A program made the position numbers and the translations under genes. From Planctomycetota bacterium (GTDB taxonomy: Bacteria; Planctomycetota; UBA1135; GCA-002686595), in the NCBI GenBank assembly GCA_026692665.1, contig JAPLOF010000062.1, forward strand, positions 1-64,000: a DNA stretch of 64,000 nt. Reading direction: 5' to 3'. Positions 10,231-16,816 of the stretch are shown here, one piece after another; position 1 is the stretch's first letter; each line of letters begins with the position of its first letter. The notes beneath the pieces are model-generated. The model was not told where the DNA came from. It made no database searches and saw only the letters and a program-made list of their open reading frames with translations.

Positions 10231-10253
10231 CCGCCCCGGGGGAACCGGGGCGG
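10231..10253 (-). terminator. Hairpin between rplT and pheS
   Basis: A perfect 9-bp stem (CCGCCCCGG / CCGGGGCGG) with a 5-nt loop lies in the 80-bp rplT-pheS gap. In the minus direction it is followed within a few bases by GTTTCT. It could be a partial terminator or attenuator controlling pheST; pheST attenuation is known in other bacteria. No Phe-rich leader peptide was found. Confidence 0.5.
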
Positions 10254-10287
10254 CGCGAGGAGTCCGGTCACCCGGACGGGTTCGCGG

Positions 10288-10644
10288 TCACTTGCGCGCC
10301 GAGGCGGCTTCCTTGACCAGCGCGTCGAAGGCCGCCGGATCGTGGATGGCGATCTCGGACAGTTGCTTGCGGTCGAGCAGCACGTTGGCCTTCTTCAGGC
10401 CGTCGATGAACTGCGAGTAGCTCATGCCGCGCGCGCGGGCCGCCGCGTTGACGCGGGTGATCCACAGGCGGCGGAACGTGCGCTTCTTGGCGCGGCGGTC
10501 GCGCTGGGAGAAGGCCCAGGCGCGCAGCAAGGTCTCGCGAACGGTCCGCCACAGGGTCGAACGACCGCCGCGGAAGCCCTTGGCCTGCTTGAAGTACCGG
10601 TTCTTCTTCTGGCGCCGGGGGGCGCCCATCGTGACGCGCACCAT
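10288..10644 (-). CDS. rplT: 50S ribosomal protein L20
   Basis: This 118-residue protein matches L20 throughout, with a basic N-terminus, the [23 protein letters not shown] core and the [11 protein letters not shown] helix. L20 is an early 23S rRNA-binding assembly protein and, in other bacteria, represses its own operon by binding the mRNA leader. It starts 3 bp after the rpmI stop, so the two genes are translationally close. Confidence 0.97.
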   Translation of the reverse strand: MVRVTMGAPRRQKKNRYFKQAKGFRGGRSTLWRTVRETLLRAWAFSQRDRRAKKRTFRRLWITRVNAAARARGMSYSQFIDGLKKANVLLDRKQLSEIAIHDPAAFDALVKEAASARK

Positions 10645-10647
10645 GGA

Positions 10648-10842
10648 TCAGGGCTCCATCATCCGGCCGATGAGGATCGACCAGGTCTTGTTGAGCACCA
10701 TGCGCCGGCGCAGCTTGCGGCCGGTCTCGCCGTTGTACGGCGCGTGCATGTGGCCTCGGCCGGGCTTCGAGCAGATGGCCTTGCCATTCTTGCTCATGCG
10801 GAAGCGTTTCTTGACCGCTCCCTTCGACTTCATCTTGGGCAT
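10648..10842 (-). CDS. rpmI: 50S ribosomal protein L35
   Basis: This 64-residue protein has the L35 signature (PKMKSKGAVKKRFRMSKNGK near the start, RRMVLNKTW later). It is the first gene of rpmI-rplT-pheS-pheT. infC, normally immediately upstream, is instead about 5.3 kb away, with ahpD directly upstream here. Confidence 0.95.
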   Translation of the reverse strand: MPKMKSKGAVKKRFRMSKNGKAICSKPGRGHMHAPYNGETGRKLRRRMVLNKTWSILIGRMMEP

Positions 10843-10985
10843 CGGACGTCCTCGTGGCTGGTTTCACGACTCCCCGGTCACTGGCATGCCTGTGCCGCTC
10901 GCGGGGGCCTGGGTGCAGCGCGCGCGGCGCCGCCCCGGGCTTGGGGAGGAAGAAGGATAACGGGGCGCCCGCCCGGTGCAAGACG

Positions 10986-11019
10986 GCGCCCGGAACCTCC
11001 TGTCGGAGATCCCGGGCGC
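10986..11019 (-). promoter_or_regulatory. Structured leader or terminator hairpin upstream of rpmI
   Basis: Arms GCGCCCGG (10986-10993) and CCGGGCGC (11012-11019) pair perfectly and enclose a second small hairpin (CTCC/GGAG). It lies between the ahpD stop (11058) and the rpmI start (10842). There is no T-run on the minus strand after it, so it may be an RNA leader structure (L20 autoregulation is known upstream of rpmI in other phyla) rather than a standard terminator. Confidence 0.4.
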
Positions 11020-11057
11020 GGGGGGGAGGCCGATCGACGAAACGGCCTGGGAGGGCC

Positions 11058-11603
11058 TCAGGGCGACTCGGTCGCCGAGCCCTGCGGTTCCAGCTCGAGG
11101 CCGATGGCGCCGGAGTAGACGACCGCCCCGATCCGGACGGCGTCGAAGACCTGGGCCTCGCTGGCGCCCAGCTCCATCAGGGAGTGCTCGTGGCTCCGCA
11201 CGCACATCTCGCAGCCGTGGATGGCCGAGACCGCGATGCACATGAGCTCGAAGTCGAGCTTCGACGTCTGCGGCTGCGACAGGCGCTGCATGCGGAGCCG
11301 CGCCGGCATCGAGCTGTAGGCCGGCTTCCCGATCATGTGCCGGAAGCGGTAGAAGACGTTGTTCATCGCCATCAGCGCGGCGGCGGCCTTGGCGTCCTCG
11401 GTCCACGCCGGGGCGAGCTTCGCGGCGTCTTGCAGGAGCGCCTCGAGGAGCCGGGGGTTGCGCGACACGTACGCGCAGGCCAGCGCGATGCCGAGGCGCT
11501 GCTCCTCGGAGAGGCTGCCGTCGCCGAGCACGTTCTGCAGGTTGAGGCGGATGTCCTTCGCGGCGTCGGGGATCGAGGACGCGAGGTTCTTCACGTGGTC
11601 CAT
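11058..11603 (-). CDS. ahpD: AhpD-type alkylhydroperoxidase
   Basis: This 181-residue protein of the AhpD/carboxymuconolactone decarboxylase fold carries the thiol-redox motif HGCEMCVRSHEH. The CxxC pair and following His match the AhpD catalytic centre, which passes electrons to AhpC in peroxide reduction. It is all-helical with no signal peptide. It lies downstream of ahpC on the same strand (190-bp gap), the classic ahpCD order known from actinobacteria, opposite oxyR. Confidence 0.9.
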   Translation of the reverse strand: MDHVKNLASSIPDAAKDIRLNLQNVLGDGSLSEEQRLGIALACAYVSRNPRLLEALLQDAAKLAPAWTEDAKAAAALMAMNNVFYRFRHMIGKPAYSSMPARLRMQRLSQPQTSKLDFELMCIAVSAIHGCEMCVRSHEHSLMELGASEAQVFDAVRIGAVVYSGAIGLELEPQGSATESP

Positions 11604-11793
11604 GGCGGGATCTCGGAGGTGTCGGCGGTCGGGTGTGCGTGTCAGGTGCGCGGAGGGTCCGTGGGCGAGCGCGCGGTTCGCGGCGCATCCCTGGCGTCTT
11701 GCGCTCGTCGGTCTCTCGTCGGACAGGAAACAGCCGCGGACGCCCCGGAGAGAGTGTCGGGACGCCCGCGGCCTCGAGAACCGCAGGCGGCGA

Positions 11794-12330
11794 TCAGGCC
11801 GTCTGCAGCGTCTTCTCGCCCGGCTTCCAGTTGCACGGGCACAGCTCGTCCGTCTGGAGGGCGTCGAGCGTGCGCAGGACCTCGTCCACGTTGCGGCCGA
11901 CGGACAGGTCGTTGACCGACACGAAGCGGATCACGCCCTCGGGGTCGACGAGGAACGTGGCGCGCAGGGCGACCTGGGCCTTGCCGTGCAGGATGCCGAG
12001 TTCTTTGGCGAACTTGGGGCTCACGTGGACCATCGGGATCTTGAGGCCCTTCAGGTCCTTGTGGTCGTTGCGCCACGCGAGGTGGCTGAACTCGTTGTCC
12101 GTGCTGCCGCCGATCACGACCGCGTCGCGCTCGCCGAACTTCGGCGACGCCTTGTCGAACTCGGCGATCTCGGTCGGGCACACGAACGTGAAGTCCTTGG
12201 GCCAGAAGAACAGGACGAGCCACTTGCCCTTGTTCGTCTGGTTGGTGATCTGCTTGAACTCCTTGCCCTTCTCGAGGCTGACGCAGGCGGTCAGGTCGAA
12301 CTGGGGCAGCTTGTCTCCGACGGTCAACAT
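11794..12330 (-). CDS. ahpC: Peroxiredoxin AhpC
   Basis: The 178-residue 2-Cys peroxiredoxin reduces peroxides. The peroxidatic Cys is in DFTFVCPTEIAEF and the resolving Cys region is ELCPCNWKPG near the C-terminus. The ATG at 12330 was chosen because it opens the conserved MLTVGDKLPQFDL sequence with an AAGGA site 8 bases upstream; a longer open frame upstream lacks similarity. The partner is ahpD downstream. oxyR is divergent, so OxyR control from the shared intergenic region is likely. Confidence 0.95.
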   Translation of the reverse strand: MLTVGDKLPQFDLTACVSLEKGKEFKQITNQTNKGKWLVLFFWPKDFTFVCPTEIAEFDKASPKFGERDAVVIGGSTDNEFSHLAWRNDHKDLKGLKIPMVHVSPKFAKELGILHGKAQVALRATFLVDPEGVIRFVSVNDLSVGRNVDEVLRTLDALQTDELCPCNWKPGEKTLQTA

Positions 12331-12509
12331 GGGATCGATCCTTCTCCTCCCGCGCTGGGGAGGACGGTGGTTTTCGTAGCGGTGTTCGAGGGTGATGCCG
12401 CGGCCCGCTCCCGGCGCCCACACGGGCGCCTCCCGTTCCTGGAGGGGCCACGGCACGGGAGAAGCATCGGTCGGTTCGGCCTCGACTACGAATCGGATGC
12501 GCGCATCGG

Positions 12510-12532
12510 GACGATCGAGCGCGTCGATCGTC
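12510..12532. promoter_or_regulatory. Inverted repeat in the ahpC-oxyR intergenic region
   Basis: GACGATCGA and TCGATCGTC form a perfect 9-bp inverted repeat with a 5-base centre. It lies 64 bp upstream of the oxyR GTG and 180 bp upstream of ahpC. LysR-type regulators bind such dyads in divergent control regions, so this is the best candidate operator. It does not match the E. coli OxyR consensus closely. Confidence 0.45.
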
Positions 12533-12595
12533 GGGAAGGCCCTGGACCGGTCTGGGTGCTTGCACTCCGCCGCGGGCGTGCTTGGATGGCGCCCC

Positions 12596-13555
12596 GTGGC
12601 CCCCGTCGACGTCACCGCGATCACCCTGGCCGAGCTGCGCTACGTCGTGGCCCTGGCCGAGCACCGGCATTTCGGTCGCGCGGCGGCCTCGTGCCACATC
12701 ACGCAACCCACCCTGTCGGCCGCGTTGAAGAAGGTCGAGACCACGCTGCGGGTGAAGCTCTTCGAGCGATCGCCGAAGGGCGTCGCCCCCACGGCGACCG
12801 GGGCGGAGGTGGCCGAGGCGGCACGCGCGGTCCTCGACGCGATGCAGCGCATCGTCGACCTCGCCGGGCGCGGCCGCGAGCCGCTGTCCGGAACGCTGCG
12901 TTTGGGCATGATCCCGACGCTCGGTCCCTACCTGCTGCCGCGCGTCGCGCCCCTCCTTGCGCGCGAGTTCCCGAAGCTCTCGCTCGTGTTCCGCGAGCTG
13001 AAGACCTCCGACATGGTGGACGAGATCGCGCACCACCAGCTCGACGCCGGCATCCTGGCGCTGCCCGTGCCGCCCGGACCGTTCGCCGTCGCTCCGATCT
13101 TCGAGGAGCCGTTCCTGCTGGTTGCGCCGGCGCAGCACCCGCTCGCGGCGCGCAAGTCCGTGACCGAGGCGGAACTCGAAGGCGAGCGCGTGCTGCTCCT
13201 CGACGAAGGTCACTGCCTTCGCGATCAGGCGCTCTCGATCTGCCGCGCCTCGGGGGCCGCGCCGAGCGAAGGCGTGGACTTCCGCGCCACGAGCATCGAG
13301 ACCCTGCGGCACATGGTCGCGGCCGGCATGGGCGTCACCTTGCTGCCGCGGCTCGCCCTCGCCGACGACGAGGAGGCGCGTTCCCGCGTCGTGGTCCGGC
13401 CCTTCGCCGGACGGGCGCCGGGGCGGCGCATGGCGATCGTCTGGCGCAAGACCCACCCGCGCGGGGCCGACCACGAGCGGCTGGCGGCCTTTCTGCGGGC
13501 GCACCTGCCGGTCGGCGTCTCGCCCTTGGGAAAAACCCCGTCCAGCCGGCCCTGA
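12596..13555 (+). CDS. oxyR: Hydrogen-peroxide-sensing LysR regulator OxyR
   Basis: The protein has 319 residues from a GTG at 12596, with an N-terminal winged helix (LAELRYVVALAEHRHFGRAA ... QPTLSAALKKVE) and a LysR sensor domain. The OxyR hallmark is present: GHCLRDQALSICR, with two cysteines eight residues apart that form the redox switch in OxyR proteins. The GTG was preferred because it places the helix-turn-helix about 8 residues in, as in other OxyR proteins; the upstream extension is not conserved-looking. It is divergent from ahpC-ahpD, which it probably activates. Confidence 0.92.
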   Translation: MAPVDVTAITLAELRYVVALAEHRHFGRAAASCHITQPTLSAALKKVETTLRVKLFERSPKGVAPTATGAEVAEAARAVLDAMQRIVDLAGRGREPLSGTLRLGMIPTLGPYLLPRVAPLLAREFPKLSLVFRELKTSDMVDEIAHHQLDAGILALPVPPGPFAVAPIFEEPFLLVAPAQHPLAARKSVTEAELEGERVLLLDEGHCLRDQALSICRASGAAPSEGVDFRATSIETLRHMVAAGMGVTLLPRLALADDEEARSRVVVRPFAGRAPGRRMAIVWRKTHPRGADHERLAAFLRAHLPVGVSPLGKTPSSRP

Positions 13556-13612
13556 ACGGGCCCTGGGCGTTCGGTCCACCCCCTCCCGGATCTCGGGGGC
13601 CCAGAAGTCGGA

Positions 13613-13642
13613 TTGCCGGGTCCCTTGGGGACGACGTATTCT
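13613..13642 (+). promoter_or_regulatory. Candidate sigma70-type promoter
   Basis: TTGCCG (13613-13618), an 18-base spacer and TATTCT (13637-13642) lie 133 bp upstream of the secreted helical protein at 13775. The match is moderate. Confidence 0.35.
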
Positions 13643-13774
13643 GCGCCCTCCCCCCGGGCGACCCGGTCTCGAATGCGGCGCGCGCGCATTCGACCCCGAC
13701 CGTCCTTGTCCCGTTCCCGCAAGCCCGCATCCCCCGTTCCACGCCGCCCCTGGACCGGAGACGAAACGAAACCC

Positions 13775-14641
13775 ATGAAGATCCAGTTCGCCCTGCTCGC
13801 TCTCCTCCCCGTGTGCGTCGCCCCGGCCGTCTCGGCCACGCCGACGCAGGTCGCGGCGCCCGCCCCGACCGCGGTCCCGACCCTGCGTCCGCGCTTCAAC
13901 GCGGCCGTCGACGCCCTGCGCGTCAAGGCCGAGGCCCGCAACGCGACGCGCGCCGACTACCAGAAGGTCGTCGACGAGATGAAGGCCGCGGCCGCCGCGT
14001 ACGAAGTCCCGGCTCCGACCGTGTTCACGGGCGAGCGCATCCTCTCGCGCATCGCCGAGCTCGAGATCCTGGCCCAGACGAAGATGTACGAGCTCCTGGA
14101 GCTCGACCTCCTCAAGGACGCCGCGATCGACGCCGAGCTCGAGTACACGATCGCGCGCCTCAAGTCGAACATCAAGGCGCGCCAGCCCAGCCGGACGGAC
14201 TGGGACGCGATCTTCGCCACCCTGACCGCCCGCGCCGACGCGGCCAAGTCCTGGAACCCCGAGATCGACGCGATCGTTCCGCGCCTGCGCGCCGAGATCG
14301 ACGCGCTCATGGTCAAGGCCAAGGCCGGCCCGCTCGTCGAGAAGGACTTCCAGACGGCGACCGACATCGCGACCGAAGTGCGCGTGTCGAACGTCCTGAC
14401 CCGCCTCGAGAAGCGCGGCCTGGAGAAGAAGGCGATCGAAGCCGACTTCGCCGACGTGGCCGACATCGCCAAGCACGTCCCGGTTCCGGCCACGGAATCG
14501 GCCGACCTGGTCAAGAAGGTCAACATGCAGCTGGACGAGATCCGCGCCGCCATCAAGGCCGGCACGATCGCGCGTGAGAAGTTCGTCGTCCTGCGCGACA
14601 TGCTCATGGTCCGCGCCCGCGCGGCGGCCTCGCCGAAGTGA
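13775..14641 (+). CDS. Secreted helical protein, paralog 1
   Basis: This is a 288-residue protein of unknown function. Residues 1-21 are a signal peptide (MKIQFALLALLPVCVAPAVSA). The rest is charged, Ala/Glu/Lys/Arg-rich and predicted almost wholly helical, with repeated LRxRFNAAVDALRxKAxARxATRxDYQKVVDE-like segments about every 90 residues. It ends LRDMLMVRARAAASPK. The neighbour at 15017 is a clear paralog. A promoter-like element lies upstream and a strong terminator directly downstream, so it is probably monocistronic. A periplasmic or coiled-coil structural role is possible but not shown. Confidence 0.75.
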   Translation: MKIQFALLALLPVCVAPAVSATPTQVAAPAPTAVPTLRPRFNAAVDALRVKAEARNATRADYQKVVDEMKAAAAAYEVPAPTVFTGERILSRIAELEILAQTKMYELLELDLLKDAAIDAELEYTIARLKSNIKARQPSRTDWDAIFATLTARADAAKSWNPEIDAIVPRLRAEIDALMVKAKAGPLVEKDFQTATDIATEVRVSNVLTRLEKRGLEKKAIEADFADVADIAKHVPVPATESADLVKKVNMQLDEIRAAIKAGTIAREKFVVLRDMLMVRARAAASPK

Positions 14642-14675
14642 TCGCTGGGTCGGGGCCGAGCCGCCCCGACTCCCC

Positions 14676-14716
14676 CGCCGCCCGGTCGGTCCTCGGACCG
14701 GCCGGGCGGCGGCGTT
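14676..14716 (+). terminator. Intrinsic terminator after paralog 1
   Basis: A 17-bp stem with one G-U pair (left arm 14676-14692, right arm 14695-14711) begins 34 bp after the stop codon and is followed by GTTCT. Confidence 0.75.
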
Positions 14717-15016
14717 CTGGGGCCGGAGCCCCGCAGCCAGCGGGGATCCCCCTCCGGGGGTCACGGACGCGTCCTATTCCGGGGACGGTCGGCCCCGAAG
14801 CGCGCCCCCGGCGTTCGCTTCGGATCGGCACGGGTCTCGCTCTCCGCGTGTGGGTTTGCGGAGACCAGCCGGTCTCCCTACCCTTTCCTGACACCGGAGC
14901 GGCCCGCGGACTTGCGAGCGATGCGATCCACTCCGGCCACCCATCCCACGATTCCTCACGCCGCGCGGACGATCCCCGCTCGCACCCCGGATCCAAGCCC
15001 GCGTACCCATTTCTCC
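14717..15016. other. Intergenic between the two paralogs
   Basis: This 300-bp stretch has no gene. It holds a 7-bp hairpin (GGAGACC / GGTCTCC, 14860-14877) followed by a pyrimidine run, and presumably the promoter of paralog 2. No good -35/-10 pair was recognised. Confidence 0.4.
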
Positions 15017-15886
15017 ATGAAGCTCACCACCGCATCCCTGACTCTGTTGGCCGCCCTGGCCGCCCTCCCCGCCACGGCTACGACCGTGGTCGCCGCTCCC
15101 GCCCGCGCCACCACGGCCGGCGAGCAGACCCCGAACCTGCGCGCGCGCTTCAACGCGGCGATCGAGGAACTCCAGAAGAAGGCCGTCGCCCGTGGCGCGA
15201 CGCGTGAGGACTACCAGCGCGTGGTCGACCAGCTCACGGCCGCCGCCAAGGAGCACGAGACGGCCGTCCCGAGCCTCGCCCCGCTGCGCCAGCGCGCCGC
15301 CGCCCGCATCGAGGACATCGAGACCCGCGCCCGCGCCGGCGCCGTGGACGCCGTCGAGTTCGATGCCCTGCGCGACAGCCTGGTCGACATGGACCTCGAG
15401 ATCGCGCTCGGCCGCCTGAAGACGGCCGCGCTGGCCGGCAAGTACACCCGCGCCGAGTACCAGGGCTTCCTCGACGCCTGGACGGCCCGCGCCGCCTCGG
15501 CCAAGGACGGCAACCCGGAACTCGACGCGATCACGGCGCGCGCCAAGGCCGCCCTCGAAGCGATCGAGAAGCGCGCCAAGGAAGCCACGGCCCTCAAGGA
15601 CGCGGACGTGTCGCCGCTCGGGGACTGCGTCGCCGAGTACCGCACGGTGTTCGCCGTCCGCGCGCTCGAGAAGAAGGCCATGGCCAAGAAGGCCACGAAG
15701 GTCGACTACGACGACATCACCTCGGCCGTCCGCTCCACGAGCGGCGAAGAGATGGCCAAGAAGGTCGCCGAGCGCCTCGAGCAACTCAAGACGGCGGTCG
15801 ACGGCGGGCGCATCACGCCCGAGCAGTTCGCCGAGCTGCGCACGATGCTGATGACGCGCGCGCGCGCGGCGGCTTCGGGCAAGTGA
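15017..15886 (+). CDS. Secreted helical protein, paralog 2
   Basis: This 289-residue paralog of the protein at 13775 has a signal peptide at about 1-27 (MKLTTASLTLLAALAALPATA) and the same closing segment (FAELRTMLMTRARAAASGK). RARFNAAIEELQKKAVARGATREDYQRVVD corresponds to the matching segment of paralog 1 in fragments such as RFNAA and DYQ. It is helical, Lys/Glu/Ala-rich and of unknown function. The start ATG at 15017 opens the signal peptide; the upstream in-frame codons look non-coding. Strong hairpins separate it from both neighbours. Confidence 0.75.
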   Translation: MKLTTASLTLLAALAALPATATTVVAAPARATTAGEQTPNLRARFNAAIEELQKKAVARGATREDYQRVVDQLTAAAKEHETAVPSLAPLRQRAAARIEDIETRARAGAVDAVEFDALRDSLVDMDLEIALGRLKTAALAGKYTRAEYQGFLDAWTARAASAKDGNPELDAITARAKAALEAIEKRAKEATALKDADVSPLGDCVAEYRTVFAVRALEKKAMAKKATKVDYDDITSAVRSTSGEEMAKKVAERLEQLKTAVDGGRITPEQFAELRTMLMTRARAAASGK

Positions 15887-15923
15887 TCGCGGGCCTGGCG
15901 CCCTGGCGCCAAGCAAGGACGGG

Positions 15924-15959
15924 CGCGGCCCGCGGAACCGAGAGGTTCCGCGGGCCGCG
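15924..15959. terminator. Strong bidirectional terminator hairpin
   Basis: A perfect 16-bp stem (15924-15939 with 15944-15959) has a GAGA tetraloop. It is followed on the plus strand by TCGATTT and begins 38 bp after the paralog 2 stop. Confidence 0.85.
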
Positions 15960-16023
15960 TCGATTTCCAGCGGGGCGGGGGGGGCCCTGTCCGCGTCTCG
16001 GTCGACCGCGCGCAGCCCAGCGT

Positions 16024-16049
16024 CCTGCACCCGGACGTCCGGGTGCAGG
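16024..16049 (-). terminator. infC terminator
   Basis: A perfect 12-bp inverted repeat (CCTGCACCCGGA / TCCGGGTGCAGG) with a 2-base centre lies 44 bp downstream of the infC stop on the minus strand. Together with the hairpin at 15924-15959 it should end infC transcription before it can reach rpmI. Confidence 0.75.
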
Positions 16050-16092
16050 TCGACGAGCGGCCGAACTGCCCGAGCGGCGTCCGTCCGCGGAG

Positions 16093-16596
16093 CTACTTGT
16101 GCGCGAGCAACATGGTCATCCGTCGGCCCATGAGCTTGGCCGGCGATTCCACCTTGCTGATGTCGCCCAGCGTGTTCGCGACCTTGCGCATGACCTCGTA
16201 GCCGTGCTCGGGGTGCGCCATCTGGCGCCCCCGGAAGATGCAGACGACCTGGACCTTGTGGCCGTCCTCGAGGAACTTGCGGCCCTGGTCGAGGCGGTAC
16301 GACAGATCGTGCTCGTCGATGGCCGGCCGCACGCGCAGCTCCTTGAGGAGGCTCGCCTTGGCGTGCGTGCCGCGCTCCTTCTTCCGCTGCGCATACTTGA
16401 ACTTGCCGTAGTCCATGATGCGGCACACGGGCGGGCGCTCGTTGGGCGACACCTCGACGAGGTCGAGGCCGACCTCCTCCGCGCGGCGCATGGCGTCGAG
16501 CGTCGGCACGACGCCGATCTGAGCGCCGGTTTGATCGATCAGTCGGACCTCGGGGATCCGGATCTGGCGGTTGAAACGATAGTCGGCTTGGGTCAC
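16093..16596 (-). CDS. infC: Translation initiation factor IF-3
   Basis: This 167-residue IF-3 has the N-domain (FNRQIRIPEVRLIDQTGAQIG), the linker through CRIMDYGKFKYAQRKKE and the C-domain (VQVVCIFRGRQMAHPEHGYEVM). IF-3 binds the 30S subunit and checks start-codon pairing. It starts at GTG with AGGAG 5 bases upstream; rare starts are usual for infC because IF-3 represses its own rare-start mRNA in E. coli. Unlike the common infC-rpmI-rplT operon, here it is followed by terminators and unrelated genes. It is 220 bp downstream of aspS. Confidence 0.96.
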   Translation of the reverse strand: MTQADYRFNRQIRIPEVRLIDQTGAQIGVVPTLDAMRRAEEVGLDLVEVSPNERPPVCRIMDYGKFKYAQRKKERGTHAKASLLKELRVRPAIDEHDLSYRLDQGRKFLEDGHKVQVVCIFRGRQMAHPEHGYEVMRKVANTLGDISKVESPAKLMGRRMTMLLAHK

Positions 16597-16762
16597 TCGG
16601 CTCCTGGTCGGTCTGAGAACGGAATCGTCGGGAATCGACGGTAGAAGTTGTGGGACGCGAACCCGTCGGCCGGCGTGCCGAGACGAGGTTCCATCCCCTG
16701 GGAAGATAGGAGAGGCGCGCCGAACGCGCCAGTTCGGACGCCCCCGACCGGGGCGGATCCGT

Positions 16763-16779
16763 CCCCGCCCGCGGCGGGG
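16763..16779 (-). terminator. Candidate aspS terminator
   Basis: The 7-bp GC stem CCCCGCC / GGCGGGG with a 3-base loop lies 38 bp after the aspS stop. It is plausible as a terminator but has no clear T-run. Confidence 0.4.
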
Positions 16780-16816
16780 CCGCTCGGATTGCCCTGGTCG
16801 ATGCGGACCGCGACCG

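Noticed and set aside
11794-12624. A 276-codon ahpC
   Set aside because: The extra 98 N-terminal residues have no resemblance to peroxiredoxins and would cover the oxyR control region. MLTVGDKLPQF at 12330 is the family start.
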